Below, in pieces: positions 11,584 through 22,565 of a stretch of DNA of 64,000 bases. Position 1 is the stretch's first letter. Each line of letters starts with the position of its first letter. The position numbers and the translations under genes were made by a program. The DNA comes from Sanguinoderma infundibulare (lineage: Eukaryota > Basidiomycota > Agaricomycetes > Polyporales > Polyporaceae), in assembly GCA_032821775.1 (NCBI GenBank), contig JAVLRN010000010.1:1798001-1862000 (forward strand), written 5' to 3'. The notes under the pieces were generated by a model. The model was given only the letters and a program-made list of their open reading frames with translations. It did no database searches and was not told the DNA's origin.

Positions 11584-13652
11584 ATGATGCGATTGACTGT
11601 AGCCTCTCTCTTCGCCCTCTTCCTTGCCTTCGCGTGGGCTGGGCTGGGATCCAAACAGGAGGCGGCTCGCGCCCCGACAGTGGCTGCAACGCAGTTTCCT
11701 GACCTGTACGAGGCATCGATAACAGAGTTGCAGGACGGACTGCAGAAGGGCCTCTTCACCAGCGTCGACCTCGTCAAGGTTCGTATCGCCACCTTTTCAT
11801 CTGCTCGTAGATCGAACACAGCATGGATGAGGTTATCTGACAACGGCAGGCGTACTTCGCAAGGATCGAGGAAGTGAATCTCCAGGGCCCCATCCTCCGC
11901 GCGGTGATCGAGACTAACCCCAGCGCGCTCGAGCAAGCTGCCGTACTCGACCTCGAGCGTCGGACAACAGGGCCCCGCGGTCCTCTCCATGGTATCCCCA
12001 TCATCCTCAAGGACAACATCGCCACCCTCGCCAACGAAGGTAGACTGGACTCACCTCACCTCCCCACGAACGCGCTGACCTCCTCTCCCTCCCTAATAGG
12101 CATGAACACCACCGCAGGCTCGTTCGCTCTCCTCGGCTCCATCGTCCCGCGCGACGCGCACGTCGCTGCCAAGCTCCGCGCCGCCGGCGCGATCCTCCTG
12201 GGCAAAGCGAACCTCTCCGAGTGGGCCAACTTCCGCGGCAACGTCCCCTCCGGCTTCTCCGGCCGCGGCGGCCAGGCGAGCAGCCCGTACGTCCCCCTCG
12301 GGGACCCCTGCGGCTCGAGCTCGGGCAGCGGCATCGCGAGCGCGATCGGCCTCGCGACCGCTGCGCTCGGCTCGGAGACGGACGGGTCGATCGTGTGCCC
12401 GAGCGAGATGAACAACCTGGTGGGCATCAAGCCGACTGTGGGGCTCACGTCGCGGGACGGAGGTTCGTCTGTCGCCGCTCGCTCTGATCGCGGATGTGTA
12501 TCAAGTGACCCTTACTATACGCGCAGTGATACCCATATCGGAGCACCAAGATACCGTCGGGCCCATGGCGCGCTCCGTCACCGACGCCGCCATCATCCTC
12601 TCTGCCATCGCGGGCCGCGACGCGCGCGACAACTTCACGCTCGCGCAGCCGCCCGTCGTGCCCGACTACACGCGCGCGCTGGACGCGGACGGCCTGCGCG
12701 GGAAGCGGCTCGGGGTGCCGCGGAGGTTCCTGGACGGCGTCGATCCGTTCGTTGTGGGCGCGTTCAACGCGTCGCTCGAGACGATGCGCGGGCTGGGGGC
12801 GACGATCGTCGACCCGGCGGACTTTCCGGACTTTGACGAGTTTGTGGCGTCGAACAACGAGTCGGTCGTGCTGACCGTCGACTTCAAGGTCGGTTGGGAT
12901 CGCGATTGGGTGGGACCGCGTCGGTGTTCGAGGGAGGGCTCACTGTTGGGTGCTCTTTCTGGCAGGTCGACGTCAACCGGTACATCTCGGAACTGGTGGA
13001 AGTCCCTACGGGCGTGAGGGACCTCGCGGGCCTGATCGCGTTCAATATCGCCCACGCGGACGAGGAACTCGTCCCTCCGTTTTGGACCGATCAGTCTCAG
13101 TATGTCTAGGTTCTGGCTTCCTGTACACTTCCACAAACTCACCGACTTTAGGTTCATCGCGTCCGAGAACTCGACTGTCAACCAGACGTTCTTCGACGCC
13201 GTCGCCACCGACAAGGACCTCGGAGCGACGCGGGGGATCGATGCTACCTTACAAGCGTTCAACCTCGACGCGCTCTTGCTCCCGACGGACGTCTCGTCCA
13301 CCCCAGCGGCGATCGCGGGCTACCCTATCATCACCGGTGCGTCCCGACCCTCATTCTCGTCCTGCGCGGATCTGTCTGTCAGTGCGTTCAGCTCACTCAC
13401 CGGCGATCTCGCGCGGCGACAGTGCCGCTCGGCTTCCTCCCGCCGAACACCACGCTGGCACCCGCGGCACCGACGCGCTCGAGCGGGCCAAACCAGCCCT
13501 TCGGGCTGTCCTTCCTGGGCACGGCGTTCAGCGAGTTCCAGCTCGTCTCGCTCGCGTTCGCGTACGAGCAGGCGACGCACACCCGCCTCGAGGTGCTCGC
13601 GTTCCCGGCGGCGATCCCGAAGACGCAGCTCGCGGACGTCGTGTCCAAGTGA
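11584..13652 (+). CDS. Secreted amidase (amidase signature family)
   Basis: Seven exons: 11584-11778, 11850-12039, 12100-12462, 12527-12888, 12966-13099, 13152-13336 and 13423-13652. They sum to 1659 nt (552 residues). A signal peptide (MMRLTVASLFALFLAFAWAG) precedes the enzyme. The catalytic lysine lies in GIPIILKDNIAT (about residue 118). The Ser-cisSer pair lies in CGSSSGSGIASAIGL and GSETDGSIVCPSEMN (about 199 and 223). IKPTVGLTSRDGV and HQDTVGPMARSVTDAA follow as in fungal amidases. It hydrolyses amide bonds; the substrate cannot be read from sequence. The first of two adjacent ATGs at the signal peptide is chosen as start. A decayed copy of its 3' end lies about 500 bp downstream. Confidence 0.9.
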
Positions 13653-14060
13653 CTTCTCCAGTGGGTTCGAATTCGATGGCGGTGGGCCCGGTGTGTGGAG
13701 TCTGGGCGGTGGATCGACTGAAACATAGCAGTGTACGGTATGCGATGGCAGTGCGATGTTGTTCCGATTATGATCAGCGATGTGCCGACAAGATGCGCTG
13801 CCAGCGGAGGACGTGCGATACTCCCAGGGGAGTATACAAGAAGAGCTCTCGAGTGCAAACAATGAAAGTCGAGCTGTGTCACACCATTTTGCTCCCTGAG
13901 CCATCTTGGGCAGGTGACCGGTGAACGTGACCCCCCTTTGCCCTATCTATATCATCACTGGTATGTTGTTGTCCTCATTCTACGCCAGGACACAAGTGAG
14001 TCCGTCACTAAATTACTGGACATGCCCCAGTCCCACCCTGCTTCGTTCCGCCAGACGAAC

Positions 14061-14800
14061 TCGTTGAAGCCGACACGTTCGGGCGGCCGAAACGAGCCCT
14101 TCGGCTCAGTAAGCAGTACTCGGCCGAGATCTGTCCTCGCGGGCGGGTCGCAGCCCATGCCGTCCGCCGGGTGCCAGCCATCTATTCGCGCGCGAACGAC
14201 CCGTCGAGTTGAAATCAAAGAAGAGCTCTCTCTATCGGTTTTGCCATCTTGCAGACAGCTTGAAGCTTTGTGTGATTCAAGTGCTAGCTATGATTCTCGC
14301 AACTACTGATAGTGCACTTTGGGATAGCGGTAAGCCTATACCGTTTCGGCTGACACGGCGGGGTTCGACTCCCCGACTTGCACGCTGGGTGACTGGGATC
14401 TTCACTTTTTGGATCTCGTTATTGCCCAGAGTTCTGATGGGATTACATACGTCCTTTCTTGAAGGCAGGGTGCAACAACATCCTCCTTCCCATTGTCGCG
14501 CACAGCGACCCGCCGCCAGGTGCTCGCGTCCCCGGATAAAGACGGAGCTCGCAGACGTGATGCGCAAAAGTAGTGACTTGGCCTCCGAGAATCAATTGCG
14601 CTAGTCCGGGCAGTAATGACAGTATGTAGAGCGTACGTGGGGGGTACAATGGCTACAGCGAACGATGTACGGTATGTAATATAGCAACACGGTGTGGCCC
14701 GATTATCGATAAACCGACAAGAAAATGTGCGATACAGCAAGCGTGCGAGAGAGCGCCAGAGTCCGACAAGAAAGTCCAATGTGCTAGGATGGGTCCGATA
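14061..14800 (+). pseudogene. Decayed tandem copy of the amidase 3' end and its flank
   Basis: Three collinear blocks resemble the end of the amidase gene. About 14061-14110 matches 13465-13510 (shared agcccttcgg core). About 14500-14590 matches 13570-13660 (shared aggtgctcgcgt and gagctcgcagacgt-like cores around the stop codon). About 14640-14800 matches 13720-13830 in the 3' flank (shared gtgtacggtatg and ccgacaag cores). Order and spacing fit a segmental tandem duplication that has since diverged and gained roughly 330 bp of other sequence between the first two blocks. No open frame remains. Confidence 0.65.
14312..14383 (+). other. tRNA-like segment with box A and box B, not a functional tRNA
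   Basis: TGGGATAGCGG (14320-14330) matches the Pol III box A consensus with one mismatch. GGTTCGACTCC (14362-14372) is a perfect box B. The T-arm CGGGG-TTCGACT-CCCCG is perfect and the acceptor ends pair at five of seven positions (TGCACTT with ACTTGCA). The D and anticodon stems pair poorly, so this is at best a tRNA relic or the head of a SINE. It sits in the segment that interrupts the amidase relic. Confidence 0.3.
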
Positions 14801-15018
14801 GTCCGAGGGAAAGTGTACGTCAAGTACGCGAGTCCGGAGGGCAATGCGACGCAGGAATATCATCGTGAACGGTAGCGTGAATCATGAGCGCATGACAGCT
14901 GCTATGAGCGGCATGATCTGCGGGATCCCGAAGTAATAAGATTAGTGTTACGGAAGGCTTCGGACCCGTACGTACCTCGTCTATTCCAGGGTCGTGGAGA
15001 AGTCGTGGCGTCATGCGC

Positions 15019-15183
15019 TCATGGGTGGGCGCGGGCGCGGCGCAGATAGGTGTGCGGTTTCTGGGCGGGGATGGCGGTGGGGGCGAGCGACGGCTCAGCG
15101 TCTCCGAGCGGCACCGCATGGGCGGTGGTGGCCAGCGCCAGGAGGGCGAATGTCAGCAAGGTGCTGTAGCTGAAGAACTGCAT
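15019..15183 (-). CDS. Putative small secreted peptide, 54 residues
   Basis: A single short frame starts MQFFSYSTLLTFALLALATT and has a clear signal peptide with likely cleavage after AHA. A mature part of only about 30 residues remains, ending LRRARAHP. A TATA-like GGTATATATC lies about 180-190 bp upstream on the same strand (15373-15364). A donor/acceptor pair (GTACGTTC to TACGCAG) could remove a 5' UTR intron just before the start. No cysteines are in the mature part and no family is recognised. It could be a small secreted effector-like peptide, or a chance ORF. Confidence 0.4.
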   Translation of the reverse strand: MQFFSYSTLLTFALLALATTAHAVPLGDAEPSLAPTAIPAQKPHTYLRRARAHP

Positions 15184-16135
15184 CGCCAGCTGCGTACGGC
15201 TTCGTTGTCGGATCTTCGTGATCGAGAGCAAAGGGCAGGATTGAGAACGTACCGGATGAGAAAGAGAGGGTGCAAGAGGGGCGGCGCCACGGGGTTCTGC
15301 AGGAACTGGGCGGCGAGGACGAAGGGAGAAGACGAAGGGGAGGCTCTGGTCCGCCGGTTGGGTGATATATACCAGAGCGTGTCGCCCGTTGTGAACGGCG
15401 CAGAGCAACGAGTGGGACACTGCAAATCCCCTGCGCTGCGGTGGCACTGGCGTCACGGTCAGGGGCAAGCCACGGCGAGACCCCGCGCAGCTTTATCTTA
15501 TTTATGTAACCGAGCACCTCCGAGCACTCGCCGGCGTCACTGCTCGGGCTTCTTGTGTACACGTTCCAATGTGCAGGCAGTAGCCCAACGCCGGAGGATT
15601 GGGGGGACGGGACTCGGAGAAGAGGAGGACAGTGACAACAAACTTTGTGGCGGCTGCCGGCTAGCTGTCGGCGCCGTCATCGGACCTCCGGTGCACAGCG
15701 ACCGCACGACAGGTCGCCCGACTCGGCCATCTCTCCACGCTCTCTCCACTGATAAACGAACCGGCGTCGATCCAAGTACAGCCTTGGGCTTGCAAGTCGG
15801 AGACATTTTCAATGACGACCGTTGCAGTATACTGACGATCGTGAGAATCAGTTGCTAAAGCGGCAATTCTTTGTTAAAGTTGACTGAACGCCACACTGCC
15901 AGGATACAAGAGCGGATACTTACGGCCTACTAGAAATGCCCTCCTTTTTCCAGGCCTATGAATCCGAACTAGGGAATAGGGTACACCATCGTCGGATCCG
16001 ATTCACCATAGTATTACGGTACAAGGGCTCACCGACAAAGCAATGTGTTATACTAGGACGATGCCGCTCACATCAAGCTGAAAATGCAAAGTGAGAACGC
16101 TCGGAGGTGCGAACGTCGCTGGTCTGGATGATAGG
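15184..16135. other. Intergenic: nothing recognised
   Basis: Apart from the TATA-like element of the small peptide gene I see no gene, repeat or RNA here. The 281-codon plus-strand frame over 15013-15858 shows no family features. Confidence 0.4.
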
Positions 16136-18235
16136 CTACACGAGTGTAATGCTGTGTAGACAGAGGTCCTCAATGTCCCTCGATATCCATTTAGGACGAT
16201 GGTCCTGGAAGCAACCGACACGCCGATACTCCGCCGGGCTTCCCGCCCGTACCACAATCAGCCCCTGGAGCCACGTCCAATCGCTTTGCCAGCAGATCGG
16301 TAGCAGCCAGACATCTGCACTGCAGGGCTCTATCGCATCTCGGCATGCGTGAAAGATCCTGGATCGAGCAGCCAGCATCGAACCGACAGCAGGCGGAAAG
16401 GCGTAGAGATCATCGTCGTGCCATGCCGCCTTCAGCAAACGAGCCCCGAGCGTCAAGAACCCTGCCGTAACGGCGCCGAAGGGAAGCTTGTTGGACGCTA
16501 GAGTCAGCCCATGACCCTTGAGCTTGCACAACATCTCGACTTGCCCAAGCGTCGGCCTCGCAACGTCGACAGGACCATCCACGGACGCCCACGACCACGA
16601 CGGCGCCCTGTACACTGCCGGACGCGGACGCTGCATATCGCGCGCCTTGTGCCATAGAAGGTTGTGAGGAAGGTTGTCGAGCCAAAGGCCCGCCAAGTAC
16701 GCTCCCTTCTTCCACCGCGCCCCGAAGCGGACCGCGACACCGGCGAGCGCGATGAGCTTGTCCTCGACGTGCGTGACTGTCCGCTTGGTGTAGTTGCGCA
16801 CGATGTCGTCCCACAGCTTCATGCTCCTGTCGTAGTCCGATCCTGCGTCTGGCTCCGTGTCGAGTTCGGGCTCGCCTGCGGGCATCCAGTCGACGACGAT
16901 GTGGCGAGTCGGGCGATCGCGTACGTCGCGAACGGCATCGCCGATGTTCATATGCACGGTCCGACAATGGAAGCGCAGGGTGTTTGAGGTGTACTGGAGC
17001 GCACGCGTGGACAGCAGGAGTTCTTCAAAGCACCACGCGCGTTGGTGCACCGGGGAGTTCATGTCGCAATTATCGTCATACGCGTTCAAGCCGTCCTGCT
17101 CGACATACATTGTGCCGAAACGGCTCGGGTCGTTTGCGCACGGGAAGGGCAGGCGACGGATGGGGACGGAGGGCGGCGGGCAGTCCTGCAGGAACCCGTC
17201 GCTTGCCTTGGACGACCGGGCGGCGATGATGGTGAAAGACGCGTCTGCGAACGTCGCGGGGATCTTCGCGATCTCCCGACGCTTGTCTTCTTTGGAGTCC
17301 TGGATGCACAGGGCGTCGATCCAGAGGTACTTCTCCCCACATGCGTGCGCGACCCAGATTGCGTCCCTGAGGGTCTGCGGGAGTAGATCGACATTGATCC
17401 CTTGAGCGTATGTGTCCACGTTGTGCTGCTTGGTTTTGTTGGGCTGGTCCTCGCCCCATACGTAGCTGAGCGCGACGTAGGACCCAGGGACTGAACCATC
17501 AGTGATGCAGAGCCACGGCTGTCGGGGGTCTGTGCAATCGATGACGCGAGTGGGGAGCACGCGATCCTGCGATGGCTTGGGGCATCCGTCGTGGTTCTCG
17601 ACGCAGAATGATAGCTGGTCAAGGGCGAGGCGACAGGTTTCTGTAGATCTCATCTGATAGATCCTCTCACGAGCCACGATTTCATGGGCAGATGTGTCGT
17701 CTGAGTCAAGGTGTCAAGGTTATCAGCGACAAGAAAGAGGGAAGATATCGCTAGCAGCACATACCTGCGAGCGTGTAGAGTGGGTATGAGAAGAGGTCAT
17801 TGTCGTTCACCTGCGCACGGACAAGCTGCGCCCCGAGCAACGTGCCACCGACGCGATCGTAAAGTGGCGGTTCGAACGCTACCCGGATGGTCAAAACTCC
17901 TTCCTGCTTGGGAAACCAAGGGTCGCCCTTCCAGGTGCTCATTAGCAACGAACACCAATTGCACCCACGTCGACTCGATGCCTCGATGGCATCCCATGCT
18001 GAAGTGTACTCAAAAGACCTCCTCATCGTTGGGTCCCAGACCTCTGCGGCACTTTCGAAGATTCCTCGGAACCTGGCGCGCACAAAAGAGGCTATTCCAA
18101 CAGTTATCACACACTAGCAAGCAAGCTTCATCGACACTGAGGTATCTGGGTGGCGGATGTTAGTAAAAGCGTATCTTCTATCACTCGCAAGCGGTTAATT
18201 ACGTACGTCCTTGAGGCGAATTCCGCAGAGTCCAT
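16136..18235 (-). CDS. HET-domain protein 1 (probable frameshift near the N-terminus)
   Basis: Exons 18235-18207, about 18145-17765 and 17700-16136. The start MDSAEFASRTYLSVDEACLL is followed by CDNCW, the treble-clef-like motif common at the start of such proteins. The HET domain is complete: YVALSYVWGED, LPQTLRDAIWVAHACG, KYLWIDALCIQDSKEDKR and RAWCFEELLLSTRALQY. About 550 residues. HET proteins mediate incompatibility and cell death when hyphae of unlike strains fuse. Oddity: the CDNCW frame and the following FESAAEVWDPTMRRSFEY frame differ near 18080. Only an unusually small intron (40 nt, which would remove CDNCW) or a one-base frameshift joins them. The gene may therefore be inactive or carry a sequencing error. 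Confidence 0.75.
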
Positions 18236-19150
18236 AATGTTGTATCTGAGGCCAGTGCTTTAGCAGGAGGTCGCCGATTCGCAAGCACTGCCTTGACACA
18301 GCAATAAGTTTAAATGTTAGGAAGTTAGTGCACAATAGGTTTGGAACTGAAAACGAACTATGAGATATGAAACTCAAGAACCAAACGTACAATTTCCACA
18401 CAAAAGGTCCCGGGAGGTACTTGGCTGAATGATCGAAAGACTTGAACTCCGATCATATATTTACTGAGGGCCACTCAACGACGCTTCTCATGAACAGTGA
18501 CAGGATGGCAGATTGGCCAGTCACTGGGCTGTTCGGTGTTACTTGAATCGTCCGAGTCACGTAGAGGAGGGAACGGAGCAACCGTGACGGTAGTGGGCAA
18601 GATTCGCCCCCGCAGCGCCATGGTGACGCTTGTGACGTAACACTGAGTAACCCATTGTCTGTCACATCCTGCCATGCATCCTGCCGGCGCTTGCGACTCG
18701 GACGACTCCACCACATCTCTGCCACATGCTAGAATTCCAGCTCTGCACCACTTATAGCTCTGAAACTGGCTGCTCTGGAGGTTCTATGGACCGCTTCTTG
18801 CACGCTACTCACACCCCGGATCAACATTCAACGTAGTCTGACGTCCAGGTCACCCCGTGCAATGGTTGCCGTTGGAATGCTTGAAGATGTTACAGTACAT
18901 GAACTATGCTGTATGGTATGGCACTTGTACGTCACCATTCCCGTTACATGTCATTCTGCATTGTTAAGAACATACCAGTCGTTTCGGTGTATTTCTCGAC
19001 ACGCAGTGGAACAAATGAATTGATGAACACGCGGTGGCTGTGTTCCCCTTGGCCCTGGGCAGCCTCAGCCATGGTGAGGCTGGTGAGGCTGCCCATTGTT
19101 CGATGCTTTCAGCCGGAAACCTGGAGCAATTATGAACCTCTGCTCGGGGA
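18236..19150. other. Intergenic between divergent HET1 and K1
   Basis: No supported gene. A short direct repeat of gtgaggctg occurs near 19074-19091. Confidence 0.4.
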
Positions 19151-19157
19151 TATAAAG
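19151..19157 (+). promoter_or_regulatory. TATA box of kinase-like gene K1
   Basis: TATAAAG within ggggatataaagagc, 84-90 bp upstream of the K1 start codon. Confidence 0.5.
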
Positions 19158-19240
19158 AGCCAGCTACAGGAGGTGCAACTCCGTGCAACTTGACCACAAC
19201 CATCACCCGCCTCCATCCACTCCCCCATTTCTCGACCGCC

Positions 19241-21269
19241 ATGCTCGGCCTTGATCTGAATCCTAACACCATCTTCATCGCCAACCATGACCCCGACCCC
19301 AACCACGTCAACCACGAGGGCCGCAAGCGTGTTCTCTGCAACATGTGGAGGCGCGCCCCCAACGGCAAGTATCTCGAGAAGAACCAAGCCCCGGTCGGCT
19401 ACCGCACGCCCAACGGCCTCGTCTGGGGCCACACCATCGACGAGCTCGGCCTGACAGAACGCGACCCTGGGCTCCCGATATGTGTACAGTACTCGCGTAG
19501 CCAGGTCAAGGAACTCGGCGAGAACTACCACGACGAGGAGTGGGACCAGCCAATGGTCCGTCCCCGGGTGAAGCGGCCCTGGCCCGTCCTCAAGCTCCCC
19601 AAGCGACACCCCGCAAACACCAGCCCGCCCATAGGCGCCATTGACGGTGGCTGCGACGAAGAGCACGACGAGGACTGTACGTACACCATCCGCTGGGACG
19701 AGTTCAGCGACGACCTGAGAAAGGGCAAGACCACTCCGCGCGCCGGCCACCCGCCGCCCGCGTGCTCAACCGACCCCGCGAACCCGTGCACCGGCTGCTG
19801 GCTCCCGAACGACGGCCCCGCTCCGCTCAAGAACCCGACCGGGCACGTCTACCACTACCTGTGGTGCGAGCACTTCGCCGCATGCGCGCAGGAGGCCGAC
19901 CCGTGCGACTTTCTGGCCCAGAAGGCGCACATGATGATCTGGGAGCCGCGCATCTTCGCGGACTTCACTGGCGTGCTGACGTTCGGCAAGTTCGGCGAGT
20001 GGCGCAAGTTCCTCTCGTCCGAGGTCTTGCCTGACCTGCCGGAGGACACAACGACCCCGCCTGGTGAACAATCTGCTGAAGACTGTGCGCGCTCGCCGTC
20101 GGGCGTTCGTGCTTGCGAGGGCTTGCCTTACTCGTTCTCTGTCACTGACCTGGATCCTGCCGACGAGAAGTTCTACTATGACGCGCGCGCGAATGGATTC
20201 AAGACTGAGGCGGACGGTAAGAAGGAGGCCTCCGCCACCGCTCCCGGCCTGTTCTCCACCAAAGACCTCCCGAAGCTCGAAGAGTTCATCCCTGAAGGCC
20301 TCTTCCCAGACGTTCTGCTCGTGCACGACCCTGCCAAGCTCGCGAACCACACGCAGCACACGGATAAGCCCGTCAAATACCAGCGTATGTACGCTACCTT
20401 TGCGCGCGACAAGGCCGCTTCCGAGTCGAAGACCGAAAACGTCGCGGAGCTCCGCTTGCACAAGACCAACCGCCTCGGCTCGGGCCACCACTCGTACGTG
20501 TACCGCGCGCCGCTCACGCTGCCCGCCCCCCTGTCCGCGCGCTCGCACACGGGCCAGTGCACCGTCGCGGCGAAGCTCGCGCGCGCGCGCTGCACCGCGC
20601 ACCGGCTCCTCGCCAACGAGGGCGCCGTCTACGACGCGCTCCCGCGGCACACGCAGGAAGAGTACTGCGGGTTCAACATCGTGCCGCCGTGCAACTACCC
20701 AGTGCCCGTGGGCGCGATCGCGCCCAAGTTCTTTGGGTACTACGTGCCCGTCGGCGAGGACGGCGAGCGGCTGGACGGCTACGACGACGACGACGCGGCG
20801 CACGGCGAGTGCGACGAGGACGGGCCGTGCAAGGTGGGGTGGGTGTCGCCGATCTTGCTGATGGAGGAGTGTGGGAAGCCTGTCAAGCCGGCGAAGTTCA
20901 GCGCGGACGAGAGGTGCGTCTCCATCTGTTGATCTTTCCCGTCGCGCGCTCTCTAACACCGAACATGACAGAACGGAGTGTTTCTCGCTCCTCCACCGGC
21001 TGCACAACCTGAACGTCATCCAGGGCTCGTTCTACGTGCGCAACGTCATGATCCAGCCCGGCCCGCTCACGCACCCGCCCGAGAAGCGGTCGCTCGACAC
21101 GCCGAGCTTCCGCATCATCGACTTTGGGCGCGGCAGGGTGTACGAGGAGCGCGCGGGGATCACGGAGGAGGAGCGTGAGAAGGCGCGGAACGCGTTCGCG
21201 GCGCTCATCCGGGACGAGCAGAAGGGCGCGCGCGAGCAGATGCTGCTCGAGCACCCGTGCGGGTTCTGA
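19241..21269 (+). CDS. Kinase-like protein K1 (degenerate catalytic loop), 656 residues
   Basis: Two exons, 19241-20913 and 20972-21269 (1971 nt). The first 300 residues are a Cys-containing region of unknown fold (APVGYRTPNGLVWGHTIDEL; GHVYHYLWCEHFAAC) that only K3 among the relatives also has. The kinase-like part has a glycine loop NRLGSGHHSYVYRA (about 411), a lysine strand CTVAAKLA (about 441), APKFFGYYVPVG, and a hinge SPILLMEECGKPVKP. The intron lies right after SADER. The catalytic-loop equivalent NVIQGSFYVRNVMIQPGPL keeps the Asn but has Ser where HRD/HGD kinases have Asp. RIIDFGRG keeps the DFG motif. By known kinase chemistry it is probably a pseudokinase. The ATG is preferred over an upstream in-frame TTG because of the TATA spacing. 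Confidence 0.8.
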
Positions 21270-21867
21270 GGTCGTGTAGTGCCGTGTCGTTTCTGACCTG
21301 GGTTTGTGCTACGACTTTGAGCTGGATCTGTATCATATATGTATTCTCGAACCTGTATGTGTAGCGATAGATTTGTCGCCTTTTCGAGACCGATGCGAAA
21401 GCTTGAAGGAGCGTTGAAACGCCTGTCAAAGAAACTCAGGCTTGAAGCTTGCAGGAAGAAAGCTATGCCGGCACGGCTGTAGGCTGCAGCTACACACAAT
21501 CGACTGGCACGAGTACATCACGAGGGCGGCCCGGGGTTGGACGTGTCTACTTCTATAGTACTGCGTATCGTCCGAGGGTGCAAGTCGGGTGCGTGCCGAG
21601 TACAGCAGCCTGGCCGGCATGGGCACACTTTGGTTTTGACGAGTGGCAAATCCGAATAGCACCGAGCTCACGCCATACATTGACGTCACCGTCGAGACTT
21701 CGCGAAGCTTTTCGTATCGATCGGAGATTGTATTCGCACAGAGACCAGATTACAACTACAACAGTACGGTTCACTGCACGACCCTAGGCCAGCGATTATG
21801 TTACACGAATGATTGAGGTGATTTCTGTTGCGATGACAATGAGTGGAGTCCGTTTATACCCAATAAT
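21270..21867. other. Intergenic: K1 and HABP4-like gene 3' ends
   Basis: Convergent 3' flanks; no supported gene. Confidence 0.5.
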
Positions 21868-22423
21868 TTACGAGTTCTTGATAGCGTTGGTCTGGAAGAG
21901 ACTGTCAGCGACGCGGGAAGCAGTCGAGGAAGGATGCACACACATCAGCAGCGTTGACGATGGGAGCGGGGTAGCCCGGGGAGGTGGAGAGGACGGGCGC
22001 GGTGCGGGCGATGGAGGCAAGGTCGGTGTCGGGCGACTTCAAGGCCTTCTTGCGGAACTCGATGCCCTGCTTGATCTCCTCCTGGGTCATCGAGCTTCCG
22101 CGCCGCTCTGGGACCGGGCGCTCTGCCTGAACTTCGGGATTCACAGAGACTGGGCCTGCAAGCGGAAGTTACCGCAAGGACAACGATGAGCACACGAGGG
22201 CAGGCGCGCGATCGGGTAAAAGAGGGTGCGCACCGGGTTCCTCGTCGAGCTCGGCCTGGCCGTCCTCGAGGGCGCGGTACTCGATCTCGAGTTCGTCCTC
22301 GATGCTGCCCCAGTTGTAAGGGCCGGCGCCCCGCTTGGGGATGTGCTTGTCCATGCCGTTCTTGGCCTCCGAGCGGTCCTTGTGGAGCGCATTGGGGTAG
22401 GATGCGCGGGCGGTGCGGGTCAT
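21868..22423 (-). CDS. Small HABP4/Stm1-like RNA-binding family protein
   Basis: Three exons: 22423-22234, 22155-21944 and 21891-21868 (426 nt, 141 residues). The start MTRTARASYPNALHKDRSEA leads to MDKHIPKRGAGPYNWGSIED, the conserved block of the hyaluronan/mRNA-binding (HABP4, PAI-RBP1) family found in fungal Stm1-like proteins. An acidic stretch follows. The C-terminal half has EIKQGIEFRKKALKSPDTDL and ends NAADTNAIKNS. Family members associate with ribosomes and RNA. A TATA element lies about 135 bp upstream (22565-22557). It is transcribed away from the 5-phosphatase gene, with 847 bp between the two starts. Confidence 0.7.
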
Positions 22424-22556
22424 GGTGGTCTGCACAGGCTCTGGGGGGCGTGTAAGGTGCGTGGGTGTCCGACGTCGAGGGTGCTGAGGGCGGATTGGGG
22501 ACGACGACGAACGATGATGGTGGTGAGAAAGGGGCTGGAGCAGGTGGCCGGACGAC

Positions 22557-22565
22557 TTATATACG
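22557..22565 (-). promoter_or_regulatory. TATA box of the HABP4-like gene
   Basis: GTATATAAG on the minus strand, about 135-142 bp upstream of the start at 22423. Confidence 0.45.

Noticed and set aside
14312..14383. A functional tRNA gene
   Set aside because: D and anticodon stems do not pair and no believable anticodon loop forms, so it is listed only as tRNA-like.
15013..15858. 281-codon plus-strand frame
   Set aside because: Opposite to the small secreted peptide, low-complexity Arg/Gly content, no domain, no promoter-like element.
19766..21019. 417-codon minus-strand frame antisense to K1
   Set aside because: It is the mirror of a GC-rich coding exon with strong third-position bias; its translation is Arg/Val/Leu-rich without any motif, whereas the plus strand shows kinase-like motifs.
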